Shown piece by piece: positions 1-11,508 of a stretch of 47,427 nt of DNA (position 1 is the first letter of the stretch; every line of letters starts with the position of its first letter). Under the pieces are notes generated by a model. The model did not search any database. It saw only the letters and a program-made list of their open reading frames with translations, and was not told the DNA's origin. The stretch spans positions 73,438 to 120,864 of the forward strand of contig JARRCM010000006.1 in the NCBI GenBank assembly GCA_029982205.1, in the 5' to 3' direction. The position numbers and the translations under genes are program-made. Source of the DNA: Thermosediminibacterales bacterium. Its GTDB lineage: Bacteria > Bacillota > Thermosediminibacteria > Koleobacterales > JARRCM01.

Positions 1-72
1 TTTAAAACCCAGCCCCATCTTTTTAAAACCAAACAAAAAAAGGATAAGACCAACAATAATCAGCAAAACCAA
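1..72 (-). CDS. possible start of a small hydrophobic protein, cut by the window edge
   Basis: Reading leftward from a TTG at 72, an open frame runs off the window without a stop. It would encode about 24 residues, almost all Leu/Ile/Val/Phe followed by two lysines, like a single membrane anchor. A GGGGGG tract lies 9 bases upstream as a possible ribosome site, and the frame follows the terminator behind ylzJ. In other Firmicutes ftsK/spoIIIE often follows ylzJ, but this peptide does not resemble an FtsK N-terminus. A TatA-like or other small membrane protein is possible. The fragment is too short to identify. Confidence 0.2.
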   Translation of the reverse strand, partial: MVLLIIVGLILFLFGFKKMGLGFK

Positions 73-121
73 ACAGTTTCACCCCCCAAAAAACCTATGT
101 GTTATATCTATTCTCATAAAA

Positions 122-143
122 ACAAAAAATGCGCCTTCGCGCA
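122..143 (-). terminator. rho-independent terminator after ylzJ
   Basis: On the minus strand a 5-bp stem (TGCGC/GCGCA) with a GAAG loop is followed by a run of T interrupted by one G. It lies about 20 bases past the ylzJ stop and closes the tepA-ylzJ unit. Confidence 0.65.
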
Positions 144-161
144 AAAAAAATAAAAGACCAG

Positions 162-377
162 TTAAAATTTTATGACGGCCCCAGGCTGAAACAGAGGATT
201 AATATAATCTTGAGGATCAGAACTCAATATTTTTATAATTTTGGCTTCCCTAAAATTGATCGGCTCGACAATCATTCTTATCCCTTGATAAAATATTTCT
301 TTTTGTGATTTTGCTTTGTTTTGATTGAATTGACCGAAAATTAATTCTTCCGGAATTGCCGCATAATGCACCATCAA
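162..377 (-). CDS. ylzJ: YlzJ-like protein
   Basis: This 71-residue protein of unknown biochemical role resembles the YlzJ-like family. It has the typical N-terminal pattern (VHYAAIPEELIF) and ends in a conserved-looking segment with PGAVIKF at the C-terminus. Location is the strongest evidence: it follows the TepA-type protease gene by 12 bases on the same strand, an arrangement known in Bacillus and many Clostridia. The first codon appears to be TTG at 377 followed directly by ATG, so either may be the true start. There is no signal peptide or membrane segment. A terminator follows, so tepA and ylzJ probably form a short unit. Confidence 0.75.
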   Translation of the reverse strand: MMVHYAAIPEELIFGQFNQNKAKSQKEIFYQGIRMIVEPINFREAKIIKILSSDPQDYINPLFQPGAVIKF

Positions 378-389
378 TCATCGCCCCTT

Positions 390-1151
390 TTAGTTTTTGT
401 TAATACAGTTCTTCTTTTTTCCTTCAATCAAGTCATTCAATTTGTCTAATGCTTCTTTTATCCCACCTACTTCATTGATCAATTTATAATCAACTGCATC
501 TTGGCCTACTAAAACTGTGCCAATATCTCTAGCTAATTTCCCAGAGCTAAACATAAGCTCTCTAAAATCTTTTTCTTTTATTCCAGAATGTCTCACCACA
601 AAGTTAATTACCCTATCTTGCATTTTATCTAAATACTCATATGTTTGAGGCACTCCTATTACTAACCCTGTTAAACGTATCGGGTGTATAGTCATTGTTG
701 CAGTGGATGCTATAAAAGAGTAATCACTTGCAACCGCAACAGGAACTCCTATACTATGCCCGCCGCCTAACACTAATGATACTGTAGGTTTGGACATGCT
801 TACGATCATTTCTGCAATTGCCAACCCTGCCTCTACATCCCCGCCAACGGTGTTAAGAACAATAAGCAATCCTTCGATTTTAGGGTTTTGTTCTACTGCG
901 ATCAATTGGGGTATTATATGTTCATATTTTGTAGTTTTGTTTTGAGGCGGCAAAATAAGATGGCCTTCAATCTGGCCAACAATAGCTATACTATGGATAT
1001 TGCTCTCGTATTTTGGTATGTTTAATTGGCCTAATTGATTAAGATTTTCCAAAGATTCGTTTTGCTGTTCTATTTTTTTAGTTTTCTTTTTACGAGCTGT
1101 TTTCTTGGGTGTTTTAGGATGCAACGTTTTCGGAGGTAACAACAAAATCAT
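390..1151 (-). CDS. tepA: TepA-type ClpP-family serine protease
   Basis: This 253-residue protein belongs to the ClpP/crotonase fold. Residues 1-50 are a basic, low-complexity extension rich in Lys/Pro. The protease domain follows, with the oxyanion-loop motif NTVGGDV (about 100-106), a GGGHSIG motif placing the likely nucleophile at Ser133, and TMTIHP with the likely catalytic His156. In Bacillus TepA has been linked to export of secreted proteins and SASP degradation, and is cytoplasmic. The pairing with ylzJ supports the assignment over ordinary ClpP. GGAAGG directly abuts the ATG at 1151, so a TTG two or three codons further in is a possible alternative start. Confidence 0.85.
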   Translation of the reverse strand: MILLLPPKTLHPKTPKKTARKKKTKKIEQQNESLENLNQLGQLNIPKYESNIHSIAIVGQIEGHLILPPQNKTTKYEHIIPQLIAVEQNPKIEGLLIVLNTVGGDVEAGLAIAEMIVSMSKPTVSLVLGGGHSIGVPVAVASDYSFIASTATMTIHPIRLTGLVIGVPQTYEYLDKMQDRVINFVVRHSGIKEKDFRELMFSSGKLARDIGTVLVGQDAVDYKLINEVGGIKEALDKLNDLIEGKKKNCINKN

Positions 1152-1206
1152 CCTTCCATTATTTATTACTTCTTAAAATAGTATTAGTTAACTTAATAAA
1201 AATATG

Positions 1207-1234
1207 CAATAATAAAAGGCGGTTTTAACCGCCT
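1207..1234 (-). terminator. rho-independent terminator of the amidohydrolase gene
   Basis: An 8-bp inverted repeat (AGGCGGTT/AACCGCCT, 1217-1234) is followed on the minus strand by TTTTATTATT. It sits about 100 bases past the amidohydrolase stop. No gene is seen in 1152-1333. Confidence 0.75.
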
Positions 1235-1333
1235 ACATGATATGCCTAGATTAATCAATGTTTATAGCTGCTTTTATCTATCTCATTAGTTCTAATTTTG
1301 ATAAAAAACTATGGATTCTGTTGATTATATACA

Positions 1334-2548
1334 TTATTCTTTATTAATTACAATTTCCCCATCTTTAATTACCATCCGTATATCTTCCGGTGTATCCGTC
1401 TCTATTCCCGGCAATTTAGAACACACGATAAAATCAGCTCTTTTCCCTTCTACGATACTACCGGCTTCATGATTCATTCCTAAGATTTCCCTTCCGTTAA
1501 TAGTAATAAATTTCAGGCATTCTTCATTAGAGACTCCTTTTTCTTTAAAGTACTGGAAAATGGGATAACAAATTTTCAAAAAATCATCAGGCCCAATAAG
1601 TTTGCCCTTTGCTAACTTAATCCAATGGGCTTCCGGGTGAAGAGGAAGGTATGAATCACTTGCCAAAGCAATCTTTACTCCGTGTTTATAAAACTCATAA
1701 ACTTCATGGGGAGAGGTAGGAACAGAACTGGTTCCGCCATGAGGAGTTATAACCAATGAAATATTTTTGTCAGCCATAGTTTTAACAATACTTGAGCCAA
1801 CTCTGTGACCGTGATGTATAACGTCTCCTCCTGCTTGAATAAACATTTCAGCTGCTTCATCACCTTCAATATGTGCCCCGATCTTTTTGTTGGAAGCATG
1901 GAATATACCAACAATTTCCTTCAGTTCATCCATGGTAAAGGTTATTTCGCCTGCCCTGGGAGCAGCAGATAAAGGAAGATTGGCTACTGTTGCGTTAAGG
2001 AAGATGTTCTCACCGGGGAACTGAGATTCAATTGCCATTTTTTTATATTCCTCCATGGAAAGTTCATCTTTTGATACAACCTTTCCCGGAGCAGTTGAAG
2101 AAACCACGGTTAAAAGCTCTGTTCCTATAAAACAGCATCCAACTGCAAACTTGACATCTATTGGAATGTTTTTTACGATCCCCTTGTAATCCTTGGTTTT
2201 TTGAGTTAATAGTGGATGACCCAAGTGGTGCTCTCCTAAAGCAACTATTCCAGATTTTAAGGCTGTAAGCAAATTAGATATACCTGATAGTTTTTGAGCC
2301 TTTCCCAAAGTTTTATGCAACTCAAGGGCAGCATATTCCATGAGATGAGTATGGCAGTCTACCAAGCCAGGCATAACAATTAAGCCTTTAGCATCAACCT
2401 TTTTTTGAGCTTCTAAGTGTTTGGGAAGGCTTCCCTCGGCAATTTCAACAATTTTCCCCTTATTAATCAAAATGTATCCTTTTTCTATGCTACCCATGTT
2501 ATCATCAAGAGTAACAATTTTTGCATTGTATAAAACCATATCAAACAT
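1334..2548 (-). CDS. metal-dependent amidohydrolase (imidazolonepropionase/HutI-like)
   Basis: The 404-residue protein has the amidohydrolase superfamily layout: an N-terminal beta-sandwich strand (YNAKIVTLDD, GYILINKGKIVEI), then the TIM barrel opening with PGLVDCHTHL (the HxH metal pair near residue 66). Further ligand candidates are the His in GAHIEGD and in VIHHGHR, and the Asp in ALASDSY. The closing sandwich ends with GSIVEGKRADFIV. It probably hydrolyses a cyclic amide or amidine in the cytoplasm, but the substrate cannot be read from sequence. GGGGG precedes the ATG by 7 bases. It stands alone between its own terminator and the distal end of the CRISPR array, with no hut genes nearby, so a histidine-degradation role is not supported. 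Confidence 0.75.
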   Translation of the reverse strand: MFDMVLYNAKIVTLDDNMGSIEKGYILINKGKIVEIAEGSLPKHLEAQKKVDAKGLIVMPGLVDCHTHLMEYAALELHKTLGKAQKLSGISNLLTALKSGIVALGEHHLGHPLLTQKTKDYKGIVKNIPIDVKFAVGCCFIGTELLTVVSSTAPGKVVSKDELSMEEYKKMAIESQFPGENIFLNATVANLPLSAAPRAGEITFTMDELKEIVGIFHASNKKIGAHIEGDEAAEMFIQAGGDVIHHGHRVGSSIVKTMADKNISLVITPHGGTSSVPTSPHEVYEFYKHGVKIALASDSYLPLHPEAHWIKLAKGKLIGPDDFLKICYPIFQYFKEKGVSNEECLKFITINGREILGMNHEAGSIVEGKRADFIVCSKLPGIETDTPEDIRMVIKDGEIVINKE

Positions 2549-2776
2549 AATAATCCCCCTTTTTGCTGTCTATTGTTTTATATTCAATGCCATGTCTTGC
2601 TTTCCTTTTTATGGCCAAAATTTTTTTTGTATAGGCACAGGCACACAAATAGTAAACTGTTCGTTCCTTCTATTACAAGAAGCTCCCTAACTGAATTGGA
2701 CACTTATAGTCTTAACAAATATAACAAAAGAGTTAGGGGGCTATATAGATACGGTGATTAGAATTGCTGATTTATG
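2549..2776. other. intergenic region between amidohydrolase gene and CRISPR trailer
   Basis: No gene is supported here. It contains a weak minus-strand promoter candidate for the amidohydrolase gene (TTTACT, 17 bases, TATACA, roughly 2630-2658). It also contains a 12-bp inverted repeat with one mismatch (AGCTCCCTAACT at 2681-2692 against AGTTAGGGGGCT at 2731-2742). Array transcripts run leftward into this stretch, so the inverted repeat could end or trim the precursor crRNA, but no T-run follows it. Confidence 0.4.
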
Positions 2777-5700
2777 GTTCAAATTCCTCTATGGTCAATG
2801 GTTACGACTGCGGAATCCTGTCCTGTTTCCTTCCCTACTCCGTTCAAATTCCTCTATGGTCAATGGTTACCCCGAGCATAGATAATTGTTATGATAGTTC
2901 CGGGTAATTCAAATTCCTCTATGGTCAATGGTTACTAGCTCGGGTTCGCTACAATGCGAACCTCGACTACGTTCAAATTCCTCTATGGTCAATGGTTACA
3001 TATTGCGAGCCAATAAAGCATTTAAAAACAAGAAGATTCAAATTCCTCTATGGTCAATGGTTACTCAAGAAACATTTAACGAAGCGATAGATACGTTGTT
3101 GTTCAAATTCCTCTATGGTCAATGGTTACTAACTTGATTAAGTGCATACATTACGACGTTTTTTTGTTCAAATTCCTCTATGGTCAATGGTTACACCCGG
3201 AATTCGGACCAATCCGAATGATAGAAATTGAGTTCAAATTCCTCTATAGTCAATGGTTACGAAAATAGGCTACTTCGCCTTCATAGAAACATTGAAGTTC
3301 AAATTCCTCTATGGTCAATGGTTACTTCAACCTCCAGAAGATGCTTGTGAAGCAATTTGTATGTTCAAATTCCTCTATGGTCAATGGTTACCAGTTTATT
3401 AAAAGAGAGATTGAGGGATTGAAAGGGGTTCAAATTCCTCTATGGTCAATGGTTACTTCCTGAATTGAGAGGGTTTTCTTCAACGCCTCCTGCGTTCAAA
3501 TTCCTCTATGGTCAATGGTTACTCGACTCCGCCGATTCACGAGTCACTTCTGATACAGGTTCAAATTCCTCTATGGTCAATGGTTACAGGGTTTGAAAAG
3601 GTTGGAGGATTTTAAAGATATGCGTTCAAATTCCTCTATGGTCAATGGTTACAAGGCTAGAAAGCATGTTAGAAGGATATTTGATTAGTTCAAATTCCTC
3701 TATGGTCAATGGTTACCATCAACAATAATAGCATTAATTAAGGCAGGATGTTTGTTCAAATTCCTCTATGGTCAATGGTTACTTGTCATTAATATAAAAT
3801 CCAGTTTTTATACTCCTGAGTTCAAATTCCTCTATGGTCAATGGTTACCAGTTTATTAAAAGAGAGATTGAGGGATTGAAAGGGGTTCAAATTCCTCTAT
3901 GGTCAATGGTTACAATAATCCGCTAAAGCCTTGATACAATTGACGTTAAGTTCAAATTCCTCTATGGTCAATGGTTACGCGGTTGCGGTGCAGGCGGAGG
4001 AATATATCAAGGTGGTTCAAATTCCTCTATGGTCAATGGTTACAATTAGAGGAGGTAAAAAATCAATTAATTTATTTACGTTCAAATTCCTCTATGGTCA
4101 ATGGTTACTCGTAGCCTATTTCCTGTATCGGCAGGAGAAGGTCAGTTCAAATTCCTCTATGGTCAATGGTTACCTTTTGCAACATCGACTATTGAAGGAT
4201 TCTCTGTCGTTCAAATTCCTCTATGGTCAATGGTTACAGTAGGTGATATTCATGTTGCAAGAACTTACTTTGTTGTTCAAATTCCTCTATGGTCAATGGT
4301 TACCATAAAAGACGCTAAAGGAAGGATATTAGAAGTTTTTGTTCAAATTCCTCTATGGTCAATGGTTACTGTCAAGCCTCCTAATTGGTTTATCTCCGCC
4401 TTCAAGTTCAAATTCCTCTATGGTCAATGGTTACTCTTACTTTCACCCGATTCACCTACTTACATCAATTGTTCAAATTCCTCTATGGTCAATGGTTACA
4501 AGAACAGGGATACCCTTTGAGTTTATCCTTGCTCAAGTTCAAATTCCTCTATGGTCAATGGTTACAAGAAATACAGAAACGTATAGCACAATTATTACCA
4601 GGTTCAAATTCCTCTATGGTCAATGGTTACTCGTTGGCGAGTTGCCAATACGATATACATACAAACTGGTTCAAATTCCTCTATGGTCAATGGTTACCCT
4701 ATTCTTGCAGTGCAGAATATCGAAGGGTATGAAGGTTCAAATTCCTCTATGGTCAATGGTTACATTCAGTATGTCGCCGTTGAGTATGATGAATGCGTTG
4801 TTCAAATTCCTCTATGGTCAATGGTTACCAATGTTGGGCCTAATCCTTTTACGTTTTTTAGCCAGTTCAAATTCCTCTATGGTCAATGGTTACGTTCCAG
4901 AATCTCCGGTGTAGATACTTCTCTGCCTGGTTCAAATTCCTCTATGGTCAATGGTTACTTGTGCTAACTGTAGATTTAGTGCCGTCAAACCAATGGTTCA
5001 AATTCCTCTATGGTCAATGGTTACGCCACGGCCCTTATTTCTTGCGTTGTTCTTGCGTTTGTTCAAATTCCTCTATGGTCAATGGTTACTATTAAATTTT
5101 CCCGTGATTTGTCTGATAGTGTCCCGTTCAAATTCCTCTATGGTCAATGGTTACAGGAAAGGTTCAAATTCCTCTATGGTCAATGGTTACTGCTGGCGGG
5201 CGGGGCTCGAACCCGCACGGTTACTTGTTCAAATTCCTCTATGGTCAATGGTTACTATTATTCATATCACGTGAAATGTCAAAGATTCAGCTGTTCAAAT
5301 TCCTCTATGGTCAATGGTTACTTTAATGGACATATCTTCTCTGTTCAAATTCCTCTATGGTCAATGGTTACGCTTTCGCCAAGCCTGCCGGGAAGCCAAT
5401 CAAGGAGGTTCAAATTCCTCTATGGTCAATGGTTACCGTCACTCCAGTCTACAGTGACGGATTGTATACCGTGGTTCAAATTCCTCTATGGTCAATGGTT
5501 ACTCAGTAAAAGAAAAAATTCAAAAAATGACAAAAATTAAGTTCAAATTCCTCTATGGTCAATGGTTACATTTTTTGAAAAAAATATAAAAAAAATACCT
5601 GCTTTGTTCAAATTCCTCTATGGTCAATGGTTACTAAAACTATGTAAGGAATTAGGGATAAGGTACTCTAGTTCAAATTCCTCTATGGTCAATGGTTACC

Positions 5701-8700
5701 AAATCCTCTTTTGGTATCAGCTACTCCCTTTTTGGGTTCAAATTCCTCTATGGTCAATGGTTACTTTTAAATCTTCCTCCAATGAAGCAACCAATAACGT
5801 GTTCAAATTCCTCTATGGTCAATGGTTACGCTGAAAAAATATTAAATGAAGGCTTCTACTTTTATGGTTCAAATTCCTCTATGGTCAATGGTTACACATT
5901 ATAAACAAGTAATTGATTTTAATGAAGCCGAAGTTCAAATTCCTCTATGGTCAATGGTTACTCGTGAAGCTAATGCTGAATACAATAGAATTGAAAGTTC
6001 AAATTCCTCTATGGTCAATGGTTACCGAAGCAGTTTCAATTCTGTAGTCTTTCATCATATCAGTTCAAATTCCTCTATGGTCAATGGTTACCATCAAAAG
6101 GAACTAACTTGTTACGTACTTTTTCAAAGTTCAAATTCCTCTATGGTCAATGGTTACTAAACAGATTTAAAAAAGACGAACAACCAGCGGCTTTGTTCAA
6201 ATTCCTCTATGGTCAATGGTTACTCATGTTTATTTCCATAAAAGACCAATTTTATCAACGTTCAAATTCCTCTATGGTCAATGGTTACGAGAATTAGATG
6301 ATGTAATTGATGAAGTTGGTCAAAGAGTTCAAATTCCTCTATGGTCAATGGTTACAATATTGAAATTGAAAACGTTATTTTTTGGGGCGAGGTTCAAATT
6401 CCTCTATGGTCAATGGTTACGAAAAAATTTTTGATCTTTTAGAAGACGGTGATTTCGTTCAAATTCCTCTATGGTCAATGGTTACCTGAATCATTTCCTT
6501 CTTCTTTCCAGGCTTTCCAACGTTCAAATTCCTCTATGGTCAATGGTTACTTCTTTTGCAATAAATCCTGTTTGACTTGTTCCTTGGTTCAAATTCCTCT
6601 ATGGTCAATGGTTACAACCCTTCCAACAGATGTTATTGAAAGATGCTTTAAGTTCAAATTCCTCTATGGTCAATGGTTACCTTATTCGGGGAAGGGTGTT
6701 TATTGCAAGCTTTTTAGTTCAAATTCCTCTATGGTCAATGGTTACTTCCATACGGAAACCGAATCATCATCCCTATTTATGTTCAAATTCCTCTATGGTC
6801 AATGGTTACGTACTTTACGCCTTTGATTTTGTTAATATCAGGCACGTTCAAATTCCTCTATGGTCAATGGTTACCCTTAGGCATATTTGCGTCTTGAAGT
6901 CTTTCGTAAAGTTCAAATTCCTCTATGGTCAATGGTTACGAGTATTCATTGCTATATCAATTTGTCCTTTGCCTAGTTCAAATTCCTCTATGGTCAATGG
7001 TTACGTCAGGTCCTCTCCAAGAAGTTTTTTGATTGATTCAGTTCAAATTCCTCTATGGTCAATGGTTACGTTTACCTCGAAACGCTCAAATGTCCGGTTT
7101 AAAAACGTTCAAATTCCTCTATGGTCAATGGTTACCTTCGGGTCAAGGCCGGTGATGTCGGGTATTGCTCTCGTTCAAATTCCTCTATGGTCAATGGTTA
7201 CGTCGTAAAGTTGAACCTCCGTCACATTGATATCCCCGTTCAAATTCCTCTATGGTCAATGGTTACTGGAAAGAAACGATCTGCGGAAAAGGAGAAAAGC
7301 ACGTTCAAATTCCTCTATGGTCAATGGTTACCTTATCGGGTGATTTGGTCAGACTCCTTCCCGGTCCGAGTTCAAATTCCTCTATGGTCAATGGTTACCT
7401 TCCGCGAACCGGTCCAGGACTTCTTATAATGCTAGTTCAAATTCCTCTATGGTCAATGGTTACTGGCAACAAACATGGATAGAAAACCACCCTCTTGGCG
7501 TTCAAATTCCTCTATGGTCAATGGTTACCGTCGGCAGTCACGGAAACAGATTTGCTTCTACCGAGTTCAAATTCCTCTATGGTCAATGGTTACTCAATAA
7601 TCTTCCGGCCAGGTCATCCTCGTGCCACCGTTCAAATTCCTCTATGGTCAATGGTTACTTGCGGCGTTTCAGCCCCCGGCTCATCTTGTTCCCAGTTCAA
7701 ATTCCTCTATGGTCAATGGTTACTTGATAGAAAGAAAGAGGTATTATCCGCAGTTATCGAGTTCAAATTCCTCTATGGTCAATGGTTACACGCTTCTACT
7801 GCTTTATGTCTTTCGGGGATAGGAGGTTCAAATTCCTCTATGGTCAATGGTTACCTATTCCCCACAATCGCTTTTGGTGGTTTTATCTGGGTTCAAATTC
7901 CTCTATGGTCAATGGTTACGTACTATTATTCATCGGATTGTCTAACCAAGATGGGGTTCAAATTCCTCTATGGTCAATGGTTACCAGAGAGGACAGAAAT
8001 TGCGACTACGGAATTTTCGAGTTCAAATTCCTCTATGGTCAATGGTTACCAGTGGCGGTAGATTCCGAGAGGGAGGAATCCCTCTGTTCAAATTCCTCTA
8101 TGGTCAATGGTTACTTTGCCACCGTTAATCGTCAAGCAGTGGAAGCATGCGTTCAAATTCCTCTATGGTCAATGGTTACTCGTGACCTCACGCTAGAGCA
8201 GATTAACAAGCTCCGTTCAAATTCCTCTATGGTCAATGGTTACGCTGTTATCGTAGCTGTCCAGTACTTTTTATCAGGAGTTCAAATTCCTCTATGGTCA
8301 ATGGTTACCTCCCCGTCTTTCGCTTTAACCTTTACAGTAGGAAGTTCAAATTCCTCTATGGTCAATGGTTACTGTTAAAGAAAGCTGTTGCAAGCGGTGA
8401 TATTAACAGTTCAAATTCCTCTATGGTCAATGGTTACCAAGTCAGCCCAATGCAGATCATTTACCTACCCACGTTCAAATTCCTCTATGGTCAATGGTTA
8501 CTATGGCAACGACAACAGAGGCGGCCGTAGGAGAGCAGTTCAAATTCCTCTATGGTCAATGGTTACTCCCAACATGATGAAGCGCATGAAGGGTCGAATT
8601 CCGTTCAAATTCCTCTATGGTCAATGGTTACTTTATCGAAAGCCCTACAAAGTTAGGGCTTTTATGCGTTCAAATTCCTCTATGGTCAATGGTTACGTTG

Positions 8701-11508
8701 AACCTGAAATTGAGAACAACGCCCGCGGATTGGTTCAAATTCCTCTATGGTCAATGGTTACTGCCCGTCTAACGTCTAAAAACGGGATGACTATTAAGTT
8801 CAAATTCCTCTATGGTCAATGGTTACCTTACACAAATGGCAAGGACGAGAAGCATTAAACCGTTCAAATTCCTCTATGGTCAATGGTTACCTTTTCCTTG
8901 GCGGCCAGCTCTGCGATTCTCTCCTTCGTTCAAATTCCTCTATGGTCAATGGTTACCGGGTAGAGCCTCACCAGGCGGAATACCTCGACGACGTTCAAAT
9001 TCCTCTATGGTCAATGGTTACGTAGAAATGTTCCTAACATCCGGACGCGGCGGAAGACCGTTCAAATTCCTCTATGGTCAATGGTTACCCGTAAGGATTT
9101 CGAGATCAAGACCTTACAGCCCGAGTTCAAATTCCTCTATGGTCAATGGTTACGCTCTGTGAGCATGACGTTTTTGGCCTGCTCCAGGAGTTCAAATTCC
9201 TCTATGGTCAATGGTTACTGCGGCTTCATATAGCTTCGCGGCGTCCGTATACTGCGTTCAAATTCCTCTATGGTCAATGGTTACCTTTAGGGCATACGAG
9301 ACCGGCGCGGCCAGTGGGGGGTTCAAATTCCTCTATGGTCAATGGTTACATTTATTTGAACAAAGCAAGAAACGAATACATAGGATGTTCAAATTCCTCT
9401 ATGGTCAATGGTTACAAGTTGTGACCATAGATTTTCATACTTACCTGCTGTGTTCAAATTCCTCTATGGTCAATGGTTACATTTAATGAATGTATGTAAA
9501 TTTGCAATTGATAAAAGGTTCAAATTCCTCTATGGTCAATGGTTACTTTGTTTGGCTTGCAATGTCTCTTCCGGTATGAAGCTGGTTCAAATTCCTCTAT
9601 GGTCAATGGTTACCGGACGTTGAAATCCGTTCCGTTGGTGCCGCTGTGGAGTTCAAATTCCTCTATGGTCAATGGTTACGTGAGAATACCAATATCCAAG
9701 TAAGCCAGCCGGCATTGTTCAAATTCCTCTATGGTCAATGGTTACCTTCATTCCATACTATTTTGCTTTGCTCTGTTTTCGGTTCAAATTCCTCTATGGT
9801 CAATGGTTACCCTACCTTCTCGACTGTGCCACTCATTATGACATTCAGTTCAAATTCCTCTATGGTCAATGGTTACATCCCGCTTAAATATGAACCGATA
9901 GGCGACAATTCTGTTCAAATTCCTCTATGGTCAATGGTTACAATAAATACGCAGACATAGAGTTTTTGACGAAGTTAGTTCAAATTCCTCTATGGTCAAT
10001 GGTTACACGAAATAGTTCCTCGCTGACCATTAGCACCACCTGTGTTCAAATTCCTCTATGGTCAATGGTTACCTTTGGAGCTGTTGCTGTAAGGCTCCAC
10101 ATACCATCGTTCAAATTCCTCTATGGTCAATGGTTACTGCCACATTTGAGGTTTTCTTCTCCAATGTTAGCGCGTTCAAATTCCTCTATGGTCAATGGTT
10201 ACGAATAATTCTGCAAGTACAACCGTAGGGATTGAAGTGTTCAAATTCCTCTATGGTCAATGGTTACCGTTTCCGTCATAAATGCGAGGGTAGTTCTTGT
10301 CTGGTTCAAATTCCTCTATGGTCAATGGTTACTATGCTATCACCGTCATTTACGCTTGCTGTAATCTCCGTTCAAATTCCTCTATGGTCAATGGTTACAG
10401 GAGGGATAGTATGTATCAATTCTTACTCAATATGGTTCAAATTCCTCTATGGTCAATGGTTACGGGCGATAATATGAAAGGTTTTTGGAACGATTCGGAG
10501 TTCAAATTCCTCTATGGTCAATGGTTACTACATAGAGATTTACTTGCTCGCTAGCAAGGACATCGTTCAAATTCCTCTATGGTCAATGGTTACACTTTCA
10601 ATTTCTTTTTGATTATTTTATCGTATTTGGTTCAAATTCCTCTATGGTCAATGGTTACCCGTAGCAATACAGTATTTCTCCTTCATCAGGATCCGTTCAA
10701 ATTCCTCTATGGTCAATGGTTACCCCGCCGCCGCTACTCCCCGCCATACTACGGCATGCGTTCAAATTCCTCTATGGTCAATGGTTACAATTCTAAGGAG
10801 GAATGACAATGCTTCAGACTGATATGTTCAAATTCCTCTATGGTCAATGGTTACTTGTACCGTCCCAAGCAAGTCCAGTCGGATTAGTCGAGTTCAAATT
10901 CCTCTATGGTCAATGGTTACCAGCGGATGCGGTATGAGGATATTGTATATGGATCAGTTCAAATTCCTCTATGGTCAATGGTTACCCGATCCATATTGGG
11001 CTGAGAAAATCGCCAGGCACAGTTCAAATTCCTCTATGGTCAATGGTTACCAGAGTGGAGTCGCTGCTACTGAGGCAGCAGGCTCGTTCAAATTCCTCTA
11101 TGGTCAATGGTTACACCTTAGTTAAAGCTCCGGTGCCGGTAAGTGTACCGCCGTTCAAATTCCTCTATGGTCAATGGTTACCGAAATATTAATCGTTCTT
11201 CATACTGTATCCGAAAGCGTTCAAATTCCTCTATGGTCAATGGTTACCTGTAAAGGCACTTTAAATGCTATAAAATGATAGCGGTTCAAATTCCTCTATG
11301 GTCAATGGTTACTGATCAAGAACGATGATCTTACCGGTGACGATTTAAGTTCAAATTCCTCTATGGTCAATGGTTACTTTTTCTGGTTGCCAGGAAAAAC
11401 GGAAAATCGACAAGTTCAAATTCCTCTATGGTCAATGGTTACCAAGTGAAAGCCCAATTGCATCTCTCGCAAGTTTTACGTTCAAATTCCTCTATGGTCA
11501 ATGGTTAC
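2777..11508 (-). CRISPR. type I-B CRISPR array, about 135 repeats of 29 bp
   Basis: Repeats of 29 bp, on the plus strand beginning GTTCAAATTCC and ending CAATGGTTAC, recur every 64-67 bp. My manual count is 135 repeats and 134 spacers. Almost all repeats are identical. Exceptions lie near the left end: first base G to A at 2907 and 3036, and an internal G to A at 3248. Spacers are about 35-38 bp, except for one of 7 bp (5155-5161) and one of 21 bp (5322-5342). The 36-bp spacers at 3392-3427 and 3849-3884 are identical. Read on the minus strand the repeat ends ATTTGAAC, as expected for the 8-nt crRNA handle of type I-B systems. With the AT-rich leader next to cas2 on the right and degenerate repeats on the left, transcription is leftward and the newest spacers are at the right end. 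Confidence 0.98.

Noticed and set aside
1334-2548. Histidine-degradation imidazolonepropionase (hutI)
   Set aside because: The superfamily fits, but no other hut gene is present and the match is general, so only amidohydrolase is claimed.
2421-2761. Two short rightward frames over the amidohydrolase start and the CRISPR trailer
   Set aside because: They are low-complexity, lack ribosome sites, and overlap a well-supported gene on the other strand.
10383-10425. Spacers containing AGGAGGG...ATG (near 10399) and TAAGGAGG...ATG (near 10795), like ribosome sites with starts
   Set aside because: They are 36-37-bp spacers flanked by repeats. The motif shows that the source DNA may have been a phage gene start, not that a gene begins here.
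10921-11021. Neighbouring spacers near 10950 and 10990 sharing a 9-base complementary string (GATCCATAT)
   Set aside because: Too short to distinguish from chance among 134 spacers.
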